Shown: positions 27,469 to 34,812 of the stretch, piece by piece
Layout of the letters: the number at the start of each line of letters is the position of its first letter
How positions within the stretch are numbered: the stretch's first letter is position 1
Origin: CBDDBH01 sp965225625
GTDB taxonomy: Bacteria; Pseudomonadota; Gammaproteobacteria; JADZEE01
DNA: 64,000 nucleotides
Assembly: GCA_965225625.1 (NCBI GenBank)
Contig: CBDDBH010000032.1
Span: 186,001-250,000 of the forward strand
Reading direction: 5' to 3'
The notes under the pieces: model-generated
Told to the model about the DNA's origin: nothing
Seen by the model: the letters and a program-made list of their open reading frames with translations, nothing else
The model's database searches: none
Position numbers and translations under genes: made by a program

Positions 27469-27491
27469 CCTTCATGCAATATGCGGGCTAG
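27469..27491. repeat. Solo terminus of the repeat-element family between convergent genes
   Basis: The 23 bases match the element A termini at 21 of 23 positions in either orientation comparison. There is no element body, only the end. It occupies nearly the whole 23-bp gap between the trpC stop (27462-27464) and the aldolase stop (27488-27490), and the aldolase TAG is bases 2-4 of the terminus as read on the minus strand. Confidence 0.8.
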
Positions 27492-28141
27492 TTGTCGCTC
27501 TGTTGGCCGTAGCTGGCAAAGCGCCGCAGCACATCCCGCATTTCCGCCTCGTTCAGCAACACCGGGTCGCCAACTTGCAACGCCAGCAAGTAGTGCCTGG
27601 CCAATTCTTCCACCCACACCGCGATGCCAAACGCCTGCTCAAGATCGGCAGCGATACTGATCGCACCGTGATTGGCGAGCAGGCAAGCCTGGCGGTCCTG
27701 CAGCGCCTTGGCAGCGGCATCGGCCAGCGCCTGGGAGCCGAAAGTCGCATAAGGAGCGCAGCGTATCGAATCGCCGCCGGCAATCGCGACCATGTAATGG
27801 AACGCGGGGATTGAGCGCCGGTTGCATGCAAGCGCGGTTGCATAAGGCGAATGCACGTGTACAACCGCGCCAATGTCCGGGCGCTGTGCGTATACCGTCG
27901 TATGAAACCGCCACTCGCTGGAGGGTATCAGCACGCCGCCCGTTACCTCTCCCGCCAGATCGATACGGACGATTTTTTCCGTGGACAGTTCCGAGGGAGC
28001 GAGTCCTGTCGGTGTTATCAGGCATCCGCCGGCAACTCGAACACTAATATTACCCGATGCACCGACGCTCAGACCCTGCAATTCAATGCGCTTGGCGACA
28101 GTGACCAGCGCCTGCTGCTCTGCAACTTCCGACACAGTCAT
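27488..28141 (-). CDS. Class II aldolase/adducin family protein
   Basis: A 217-aa zinc-dependent aldolase fold related to fuculose-phosphate aldolase and methylthioribulose-1-phosphate dehydratase. Visible are GNISVR, the probable acid in SSEWRFH (E73), the two metal His in VVHVHSPYA and the third in LLANHGAI. It starts 20 bp after the ilvA stop, so it is probably co-transcribed with ilvA. The substrate cannot be fixed by sequence. Its stop codon lies inside the solo repeat terminus. Confidence 0.87.
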   Translation of the reverse strand: MTVSEVAEQQALVTVAKRIELQGLSVGASGNISVRVAGGCLITPTGLAPSELSTEKIVRIDLAGEVTGGVLIPSSEWRFHTTVYAQRPDIGAVVHVHSPYATALACNRRSIPAFHYMVAIAGGDSIRCAPYATFGSQALADAAAKALQDRQACLLANHGAISIAADLEQAFGIAVWVEELARHYLLALQVGDPVLLNEAEMRDVLRRFASYGQQSDN

Positions 28142-28161
28142 CTTGTCAGTCTTATGTGCCT

Positions 28162-29676
28162 TTATCTCAAGAACATCGTATAAGCAGGATTATTAGTTTC
28201 ATCCCAATGGTTCAGTGCGATGCGCTTGAGAGTCTGCGCAAATTCCTCGCGCGCAGCTGGGGGAACTTGAATACCGACAAGTACCCGCCCATAGGCCGCG
28301 CCATGATTGCGGTAATGGAACAAACTTATGTTCCAACGGTCTCCCAACTCTTTCAAGAAGCGTAACAGAGCACCGGGGCGCTCGGGAAATTCAAACCTGT
28401 AGACTAGCTCGTGCTCTACGAATTTTGCGTGGCCACCAACCATGTAGCGTACATGCAGTTTGGCTGCCTCATTAGCGGATATATCAACTACCGAATAGCC
28501 GTCCGCTGTCAGCTTTTCAAGCAAGCCCCGACGTTCCTCTAGGCCGTGCCGGATCTGCACGCCAACAAAGATCTGAGCATCCTCGTCATCGGCATAACGA
28601 TAGTTAAATTCGGTTACCTGGCGTGCGCCCAGCGCGTGACACAGACGGCTGAAGCTGCCCGGCCGTTCGGGAATGACTACTGCCAACAGCAGCTCCCGAT
28701 GTTCACCAAGTTCCGCAAGCTCGGCTATGTGCCGCAAGCGATCGAAGTTGACGTTGGCACCGCTGCAGATTGCGATTACGCTTTTCCCGCTCACTTGCTT
28801 ATCCGCCACGTATTGCTTGAGACCGGCCACAGCCAGAGCTCCGGCCGGTTCCGGAATGGTACGCGTGTCTTCGAACGTATCCTTTATCGCCGCACATATC
28901 TGGTCGGTATTAACGAGCAACATGTCATCGACATAATTACGGGCAATACGAAAAGTTTCCTCCCCTACCTGACGCACTGCCGCTCCATCAGCAAAAATGC
29001 CCACCTGCTCGAGCATAACCCGCTCACCGGCTGCAAGTGAGCGTTGCATCGCCGGGGCTTCATCATGCTCTACCCCGATAACTTGAATTTCTGGAGCAAG
29101 CTGTTTGACGTAAGCCGCGATACCCGCAATTAAGCCACCGCCACCCACCGGCACGAATATGGCATGTAGCTCCCCGGGATGCTGGCGCAGCAATTCCATC
29201 GCTACAGTCCCCTGGCCAGCGATCACCAGAGGGTGATCGTAGGGAGGTATGTAGGTAAGTCCGCGTTCTTTTTGAAGGCGCAGCGCATGGCCGCTTGCCT
29301 CATCGTATGTATCGCCGTGCAACACGGTTTCGGCACCCAGTCGCCGTACCGAAACAATTTTTATCTCAGGCGTCGTTTTGGGCATTACGATCAAGGCCGG
29401 AATGTTCAGCCGTTTCGCAGAAAGCGCGACACCTTGCGCGTGATTACCGGCCGATGCGGCGATCACGCCTCGCTCGCGCTCTGCCTTGCTCAGCGAAACC
29501 ATGAGGTTATAGGCGCCGCGGATCTTGTAAGAGAATACTGGCTGAAGATCTTCACGTTTCAACCACACATCGTTGGCGAGCCGCTGAGAAAGCTCGGGCA
29601 TATTGTCCAAGGGCGTTTGCACCGCGACATCGTAGACTCGCGCCTTTAGGATCATCTTGAGATACTGATCTAACAT
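28162..29676 (-). CDS. ilvA: Biosynthetic threonine ammonia-lyase
   Basis: First committed step of isoleucine synthesis, threonine to 2-oxobutanoate. The open frame reaches 29898 but would overlap divergent rpiA, so ATG 29676 is preferred (504 aa, near the 514 of E. coli IlvA); ATG 29655 is an alternative. The PLP lysine is in FSYKIRGAYNLM (K51), and the glycine-rich phosphate loop is VGGGGLIAG. Two C-terminal ACT-like domains (about 325-500) mark the allosteric, isoleucine-inhibited form. Confidence 0.95.
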   Translation of the reverse strand: MLDQYLKMILKARVYDVAVQTPLDNMPELSQRLANDVWLKREDLQPVFSYKIRGAYNLMVSLSKAERERGVIAASAGNHAQGVALSAKRLNIPALIVMPKTTPEIKIVSVRRLGAETVLHGDTYDEASGHALRLQKERGLTYIPPYDHPLVIAGQGTVAMELLRQHPGELHAIFVPVGGGGLIAGIAAYVKQLAPEIQVIGVEHDEAPAMQRSLAAGERVMLEQVGIFADGAAVRQVGEETFRIARNYVDDMLLVNTDQICAAIKDTFEDTRTIPEPAGALAVAGLKQYVADKQVSGKSVIAICSGANVNFDRLRHIAELAELGEHRELLLAVVIPERPGSFSRLCHALGARQVTEFNYRYADDEDAQIFVGVQIRHGLEERRGLLEKLTADGYSVVDISANEAAKLHVRYMVGGHAKFVEHELVYRFEFPERPGALLRFLKELGDRWNISLFHYRNHGAAYGRVLVGIQVPPAAREEFAQTLKRIALNHWDETNNPAYTMFLR

Positions 29677-29763
29677 CCGACTAAGATTAGCATGGCTGGG
29701 TGCCTGTTCGATTAATACCAGAATGGGACGCCATGGTGCGGGCGAAAACGGGGAGCAACGAAC

Positions 29764-30417
29764 ATGACACAAGACGACAAGAAGCGCGCGGCCGCTGAAG
29801 CCGCGATCAGCTACGTACAGCCTGACACAGTCGTCGGCGTCGGCTCCGGCAGCACGGTAGGTTTCTTTATTGCGGCACTCTCCAAACTCAGGGGGCAAAT
29901 CGATGGTGCGGTTTCCAGTTCACAAGCGAGTTCGCAGTTGCTGCAAGCACAAAATATCCCTGTTCTCGAGCTTAACGATGTCAATGAAATACCCGTTTAC
30001 GTCGATGGTGCGGACGAAGCCACCCGGCATTTCAATCTTATTAAAGGGGGTGGCGGCGCCTTGACTCGCGAAAAAATCATCGCCACGGCGAGTCGCAAAT
30101 TCGTGTGCATCATCGATGACCGCAAACTGGTCGATGTGTTGGGTGATTTTCCGCTGGCAGTGGAAGTAGTGCCGATGGCGCGCAGCTTCGTAGCCCGCCA
30201 ACTGGTAAAGTTAGGCGGGCAACCGCAACTGCGAAGCGGTTTTACCACGGACAACGGTAACGTCATCCTCGATGTACGCAATCTGCGCATCGCCGAACCG
30301 GGTCGCCTGGAGAGCGAGATTAATCAAATCCCGGGCGTCGTTACAAACGGCATTTTTGCACTACGGCCCGCGGATGTCCTTTTGGTCGGATCCGACAGCG
30401 GCGTAGCAACGATGTGA
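29764..30417 (+). CDS. rpiA: Ribose-5-phosphate isomerase A
   Basis: Interconverts ribose-5-P and ribulose-5-P. The 217-aa product shows VGVGSGSTV, the catalytic region YVDGADEA and the KGGGGALTREK loop, plus FVCIIDDRK. A GGGGAG lies upstream of ATG 29764. It is divergent from ilvA, as in many gammaproteobacteria, and convergent with tatC. Confidence 0.97.
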   Translation: MTQDDKKRAAAEAAISYVQPDTVVGVGSGSTVGFFIAALSKLRGQIDGAVSSSQASSQLLQAQNIPVLELNDVNEIPVYVDGADEATRHFNLIKGGGGALTREKIIATASRKFVCIIDDRKLVDVLGDFPLAVEVVPMARSFVARQLVKLGGQPQLRSGFTTDNGNVILDVRNLRIAEPGRLESEINQIPGVVTNGIFALRPADVLLVGSDSGVATM

Positions 30418-30468
30418 GCGGTTTGAGCCTTCGTGTGTTTGCACGTGCAATACCCGGTTTCATAAACT

Positions 30469-31257
30469 TCAGCTTGTAGTCTCACCGTCCGTAGCGTCAG
30501 CCGCGTCGGGCGCCGGTCCGAGGTAACGCGCCATCACCAGACCAATCTCAAATAGCACCCACATGGGCACCGCGAGTAGTACCTGCGACACAACATCAGG
30601 CGGCGTTAACAACATGCCGATACAAAAAGCGCCAACTATAATGTGCGGCCGCAGTTCCCCCAGACGTTCAGCGGACACGATCCCCATTCTGATCAGAATT
30701 ACCGTCGCTACAGGCACCTCAAAGGCCAGGCCGAAAGCGAAAAACAACTTGAGAACGAAATCCAGATAACTGCTGATATCGGTCATTACGGTCACGCCCT
30801 CGGGCGCGATGGAAGTAAAAAACCCGAATACCAGCGGAAACACGACAAAATAGGCAAACGCTATCCCGGCATAAAACAGCAGCGTGCTCGAAAGCAGCAG
30901 CGGCATGACCAGACGACGCTCGTGCCGGTATAAACCAGGCGCTACAAAAGCCCACATCTGATACAAAACATACGGCATGGCAATGATTAGCGATACCATC
31001 AGAGTCAACTTGAAGGGCGCTAGAAAGGGTGACGCGACTTCCGTCGCAATCATGGTAGTGCCGGCCGGCAGATGTCTTAGTAGCGGCTGGGCGAGCGCTT
31101 CGTAAATATCGTTGGCAAAATAAAACAACGCAAGAAATATAAGCAGTACCGAGAGGATTGCGGCCAGCAAGCGGCTACGCAACTCGACCAGATGAGAGAT
31201 GAACGACTGCTCCTGGTCTTGCGGTTCATCCGCCGCTACCTCCTCAGACATCGGCAT
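30469..31257 (-). CDS. tatC: TatC, twin-arginine translocase core subunit
   Basis: Polytopic receptor of the Tat pathway, which exports folded proteins. The 262-aa product has six transmembrane helices and the conserved SFISHLVELRSRL start, the FLAPFKLTL loop and the ALFYF / PYVLYQMWAFVAPGL regions. ATG 31257 has AGGA five bases upstream and overlaps the tatB end; ATG 31251 is possible. It is last in hisAFIE-tatABC. Confidence 0.96.
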   Translation of the reverse strand: MPMSEEVAADEPQDQEQSFISHLVELRSRLLAAILSVLLIFLALFYFANDIYEALAQPLLRHLPAGTTMIATEVASPFLAPFKLTLMVSLIIAMPYVLYQMWAFVAPGLYRHERRLVMPLLLSSTLLFYAGIAFAYFVVFPLVFGFFTSIAPEGVTVMTDISSYLDFVLKLFFAFGLAFEVPVATVILIRMGIVSAERLGELRPHIIVGAFCIGMLLTPPDVVSQVLLAVPMWVLFEIGLVMARYLGPAPDAADATDGETTS

Positions 31258-31540
31258 CAGCGTCCTGATTGTCAGGCGTGGCTTTTTTGTCGTTCGGCGC
31301 GTTGCCTTGCGACTGAGTGAACGTTTCTAGATCCGGTATGTCAATTCGCTGATTGAGGCGCTTGAGTTCTGATAGCTCCAACTCGCGTTCGAGTTCCATG
31401 CGGAAATTTGTCGCCATGCGCCGAGCCCGCCCCAACCATGCACCGACAGTTCGCGCGAGGCTAGGTAGTTTCTCCGGCCCGACGATTAGCAGCGCAATAA
31501 CGGCGATGAGCGTTAACTCCGCAAATCCTACCTCGAACAT
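31244..31540 (-). CDS. tatB: TatB, Tat translocase substrate-binding subunit
   Basis: A 98-aa protein with one N-terminal helix (MFEVGFAELTLIAVIALLIVGP) and an amphipathic helix starting EKLPSLARTVGAW. The acidic residue near the start (FAEL), where TatA has a polar residue, and the longer charged tail point to TatB. It partners TatC in binding twin-arginine signals. It is 3 bp from tatA and overlaps tatC. Confidence 0.95.
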   Translation of the reverse strand: MFEVGFAELTLIAVIALLIVGPEKLPSLARTVGAWLGRARRMATNFRMELERELELSELKRLNQRIDIPDLETFTQSQGNAPNDKKATPDNQDADADV

Positions 31541-31546
31541 ACGAAC

Positions 31547-31786
31547 TCACGAGGTCCGTTTTTCATCTTCTGGGGACATCTCGCCTTCGATCACTCGTTC
31601 ATTTAGCGGCGCGGCCGGATCGACCTTGTCCGCCGACTCCGATATTTCGTCGGTTTCGTGCATGGCCGTGCGGAAACTTTTAATTGCCTGGCCGAGATCA
31701 CCGCCAATGTTTCTCAGTTTGCGGCTACCGAACAACACCAGAACGATCGCAAAAATTACCAGTAATTGTGGAATACTTAATCCCAT
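31547..31786 (-). CDS. tatA: TatA, Tat translocase pore subunit
   Basis: A 79-aa protein with a short transmembrane helix (LLVIFAIVLVLFG) and the FGSRKLRNIGGDLGQAIKSFR amphipathic helix that defines TatA. It oligomerises to let folded substrates through. An acidic tail follows. It sits 69 bp after hisE, the hisE-tatA linkage common in beta- and gammaproteobacteria. Confidence 0.95.
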   Translation of the reverse strand: MGLSIPQLLVIFAIVLVLFGSRKLRNIGGDLGQAIKSFRTAMHETDEISESADKVDPAAPLNERVIEGEMSPEDEKRTS

Positions 31787-31855
31787 GGGTATGCCTCTCT
31801 ATGTGGTGGACGTGTCGGCGACGGCTACACTTAAACCGGCTCTGCAGTCTCGCCC

Positions 31856-32185
31856 TTATGTCGATCCGGACGCCTGCCGGCGCGCTTTTTCCTCTAACCC
31901 CGATTGACCAAATCGGCGCTCCAATTCAGCCAATACCTCATCTGGTTGCAAATCCAGATGCACTAGCATGACCAGGCTGTGAAACCACAAATCGGCTACT
32001 TCGTGGATGATTTGCGCACGCTCTCCAGACTTCGCGGCCAGCACGGTTTCGGTTGCCTCTTCGCCAATCTTCTTGAGTATCGTATCGAGTCCATTTGCGT
32101 GCAGACTCGCCACATAGGATTTTTCTGGATCCCCATGTTTGCGAGATTCGATGATGTCTGCAAGACGGTTTAAAAGATCTGTCAT
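31856..32185 (-). CDS. hisE: Phosphoribosyl-ATP pyrophosphatase
   Basis: Second step of histidine synthesis, PR-ATP to PR-AMP. The 109-aa all-alpha MazG-like protein has the metal-binding KIGEEATETVLAAK and HEVADLWFHSLVML motifs. It is separate from hisI here, unlike the fused HisIE of enterics. It lies 39 bp after hisI. Confidence 0.96.
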   Translation of the reverse strand: MTDLLNRLADIIESRKHGDPEKSYVASLHANGLDTILKKIGEEATETVLAAKSGERAQIIHEVADLWFHSLVMLVHLDLQPDEVLAELERRFGQSGLEEKARRQASGST

Positions 32186-32224
32186 CTCGAATATCTATTG
32201 GTGTCGCGGGCAGGCATGAGATGC

Positions 32225-32623
32225 TCAGCGGTAAATCTCGTCGGGTGATTTGAGTACCGGATCCACCGCCACCCAGCCCTCATCATCGAGGCGCTGATAA
32301 AAACAGCTGTGCCGACCGGTGTGACAGGCGATCCCGCCCAACTGCTCAACCGTGAGTAGAATAGCATCGTTATCACAGTCCAAGCGAACCTCGACCACGC
32401 TTTGCACATGTCCGGACTGTTCACCCTTACGCCACAGGCAGGCACGCGAGCGGGACCAGTAAACAGCCCGTCGCTCCGCGATAGTGCACTGCAGCGCTTC
32501 TGCATTCATCCAGGCTAGGCTCAAAACCCGACCCGAGTCCAACTCTTGGGCAATGGCGGGTACCAGTCCGTCGGCATCCCACCTCACCTGCTCCAGCCAG
32601 ACTTCGGTTCTGATAGTATTCAT
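32225..32623 (-). CDS. hisI: Phosphoribosyl-AMP cyclohydrolase
   Basis: Third step of histidine synthesis. The 132-aa product has the metal and zinc ligands DCDNDA and ACHTGRHSCFY, and the VYWSRSRACLWRKGEQSG substrate loop. Monofunctional, with hisE as the next gene. 56 bp separate it from hisF. Confidence 0.96.
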   Translation of the reverse strand: MNTIRTEVWLEQVRWDADGLVPAIAQELDSGRVLSLAWMNAEALQCTIAERRAVYWSRSRACLWRKGEQSGHVQSVVEVRLDCDNDAILLTVEQLGGIACHTGRHSCFYQRLDDEGWVAVDPVLKSPDEIYR

Positions 32624-32679
32624 CAGTCTCCAGACTCCATCTCAACAAAGCAGTTGGCGATGCGAGAAGTGTTCTCTCT

Positions 32680-33435
32680 TCACAGCCGTACTTCGATGCC
32701 CGCCGCTGCCATGTGCTGTTTTGCTTCGGACACCGTGTATTCACCGAAGTGAAAAATGCTGGCAGCCAAGACAGCGTCGGCTTTGCCTTCTACCACCCCG
32801 GCAACCAGGTGCTCGAGCGTGCCGACACCGCCGGAGGCTATGACCGGCACACAAACTGCTTCACTGACGGCACGGGTGAGCGCAACATCAAAACCTTCTT
32901 TGGTTCCATCGCGGTCCATACTGGTTAGCAATATTTCGCCTGCGCCACGCGCAACCACTTCTCCTGCCCACCGCACCGCATCGATGCCGGTTGGCTCGCG
33001 ACCACCATGGGTATACACCTCCCAGGAGTCGCCGGCACCACGCGCGTCCATTGCGACAACGATACACTGCCGACCGAAGCGCTCGGCGGACTCGCTGATC
33101 AGCTCAGGGTTGTTCACTGCCGCGGTATTGATGGCTACTTTGTCTGCACCGGCGTTGAGCATCTTGCGAACATCTTCCACCGCACGGATCCCACCACCCA
33201 CGGTCAGCGGGATAAACACTTGCGCAGCCACTTGTTCCACCACGTGTACCATCGTCTCACGTCCGTCGCTGCTAGCCGTGATATCCAGAAATGTCAGTTC
33301 GTCGGCACCCTGCTTATCATAGCCTCGCGCAATTGCAACCGGGTCACCGGCGTCACGGATATTGATGAATTTCACGCCTTTGACGACGCGACCCGCGTCT
33401 ACGTCGAGGCACGGAATTATGCGTTTCGCCAGCAT
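32680..33435 (-). CDS. hisF: HisF, imidazole glycerol phosphate synthase cyclase subunit
   Basis: Uses ammonia from HisH to make IGP and AICAR. The 251-aa TIM barrel has the catalytic Asp in PCLDVDAGRVVKG (D11) and VVAMDARG (D130), and the phosphate loops VGGGIR and ASGGVG. Its amidotransferase partner hisH is not in this cluster. 72 bp separate it from hisA. Confidence 0.97.
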   Translation of the reverse strand: MLAKRIIPCLDVDAGRVVKGVKFINIRDAGDPVAIARGYDKQGADELTFLDITASSDGRETMVHVVEQVAAQVFIPLTVGGGIRAVEDVRKMLNAGADKVAINTAAVNNPELISESAERFGRQCIVVAMDARGAGDSWEVYTHGGREPTGIDAVRWAGEVVARGAGEILLTSMDRDGTKEGFDVALTRAVSEAVCVPVIASGGVGTLEHLVAGVVEGKADAVLAASIFHFGEYTVSEAKQHMAAAGIEVRL

Positions 33436-33507
33436 TGATACGCCTCATGCTTTGGTGGCCCGCTTGCTGATTGCTACGAGCCTTAGGGGGTGTAGGCCAG
33501 CGCTCAG

Positions 33508-34245
33508 CTAACCGCTGAGACTGTCAGCGAGTTCCTGCGCAGCCTTAAAATCGATGGCGCCTTCGTAGATGGCGCGACCGGTGATGGCGCCATCGATACC
33601 TTCTTCAGCGACTTCACAGATAGCCCGAATGTCGTCCATGCTCGAAATTCCGCCTGAGGCGATGACGGAGATTGTCAGCTCCCGAGCCAGTGCAACCGTC
33701 GACTCGACATTGACACCGCTCATCATGCCGTCGCGAGCTATATCCGTATAAATAATGGAGACGACGCCATATTCCTCGAATTGCTGGGCCAGATCGATCG
33801 CGTTGTGTCGGGACAGCTTCGACCAACCATCGATCGCGACTCTGCCGTCACGCACATCCAAGCCCACGATGATGTGATTTGGGAATTCCATGCACGCGTC
33901 TTCCACGAAATGCGGCGCGGTAACGGCTTTGGTGCCCACAATGACGTAGCTCACACCCGCGTCCAGATAGGCCTGAATCGTATCTTCACTGCGGACCCCA
34001 CCACCGACCTGCACCGGAACTTCGGGAAAAGTCGCGGCAATGTTGTGAATAACATCGGTATGGGCCGATTTGCCCGTAGCAGCGCCGTCAAGATCGACAA
34101 TGTGCAGCCGCCGCGCGCCAGCCTCCACCCATCGTGTTGCCATTGCCAGCGGATCATCAGAATAGACGGTTTCGTCATCCAACTGCCCCTGGCGCAAGCG
34201 CACACATCGCCCCCCTTTCAAGTCTATTGCGGGTATCAATAGCAT
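33508..34245 (-). CDS. hisA: HisA, ProFAR isomerase
   Basis: Fourth step of histidine synthesis (Amadori rearrangement). The 245-aa TIM barrel has AIDLKGGRCVRL (D8), QVGGGVRS, GLDVRDG and TDIARDGMMSG. It is the first gene of the hisA-hisF-hisI-hisE-tatABC run; hisB and hisH, usually just upstream, are absent. About 150 bp upstream of its start lies repeat element B. Confidence 0.97.
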   Translation of the reverse strand: MLLIPAIDLKGGRCVRLRQGQLDDETVYSDDPLAMATRWVEAGARRLHIVDLDGAATGKSAHTDVIHNIAATFPEVPVQVGGGVRSEDTIQAYLDAGVSYVIVGTKAVTAPHFVEDACMEFPNHIIVGLDVRDGRVAIDGWSKLSRHNAIDLAQQFEEYGVVSIIYTDIARDGMMSGVNVESTVALARELTISVIASGGISSMDDIRAICEVAEEGIDGAITGRAIYEGAIDFKAAQELADSLSG

Positions 34246-34395
34246 GGCAGAAACGACTGAAGTAGATGGGTTCGAGTTACTTGTAAAACGCGGATTAGGG
34301 GCGCACAGCCGCTAGAAATTGTTTCCTTCAATTAATGTTAGCACAGTATTGGCAGTACGCGACGTCATCTCGCGGCCATCACAGGCTTAAAAGTG

Positions 34396-34812
34396 TCAGC
34401 CCGCATATTTCATGAAGGGTGGAGCGGAACGAGACGAAGGTCCAGGGGACCTTCGTCCTGCGGAACGCCCGAGCCAGGATGGCGAGGGCCGGTGCCCAAG
34501 CGCAGCACGGAGTACGCAGCGCAGGGATGGATGCTCGCGCAGGACGCGTGCGGCTGGGCGCCGCGCGATGCGGGACAAACTGTCCTTTGCCGTCGTTGAC
34601 ATGGAGCCTTTCCAACGCCTGGGTTTCACTCGCATCGCGTGGCGTGACCGCCAGGGATGGCGGAAATGCAGGCCATGCACGACTGCACGGATGCAGGAGG
34701 TAGGGCGAAGCAGGAGCCAGAGCCGACGAGTCCATGGATGGACGAGGTAGAACGACGCAGGAGGCCAAAGTCGAGGAGCGTTTGTCTGCCCTTCGTGAAA
34801 TATGCGCGTTAG
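34396..34812 (+). repeat. Repeat element copy B: 417-bp MITE-like element with TIRs and CANGGATG hairpins
   Basis: Termini 34396-34418 and 34790-34812 are imperfect inverted repeats (18 of 23). The body matches copy A from about 34528 onward. It shares the hairpins 34648-34663 (CCGCCA-GGGA-TGGCGG), 34683-34696 and 34730-34743, has one 48-bp unit instead of two and lacks the hairpin at 25665-25684. In exchange it has an extra left segment with an 11-bp perfect hairpin (34433-34457). The right terminus overlaps the end of polA and contains its TAA stop (34809-34811). No other gene lies between hisA and polA. Confidence 0.88.
34433..34457. repeat. 11-bp perfect hairpin in element B
   Basis: GACGAAGGTCC (34433-34443) and GGACCTTCGTC (34447-34457) are exact reverse complements around a 3-nt AGG. 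The segment is absent from element A. No U-tract follows, so it is not an obvious terminator. Confidence 0.9.

Noticed and set aside
29677..29898. N-terminal extension of ilvA.
   Set aside because: It would overlap the divergent rpiA gene and has no similarity to threonine ammonia-lyases.
30439..30450. TTGCACGTGCAA palindrome between rpiA and tatC.
   Set aside because: A 12-bp palindrome between convergent genes, with no partner sites or promoter to suggest an operator.
33436..33465. GATACGCC-TCATGC upstream of hisF as another solo element terminus.
   Set aside because: It matches the flank of the solo terminus rather than the terminus itself, and the GCATAT core is missing.
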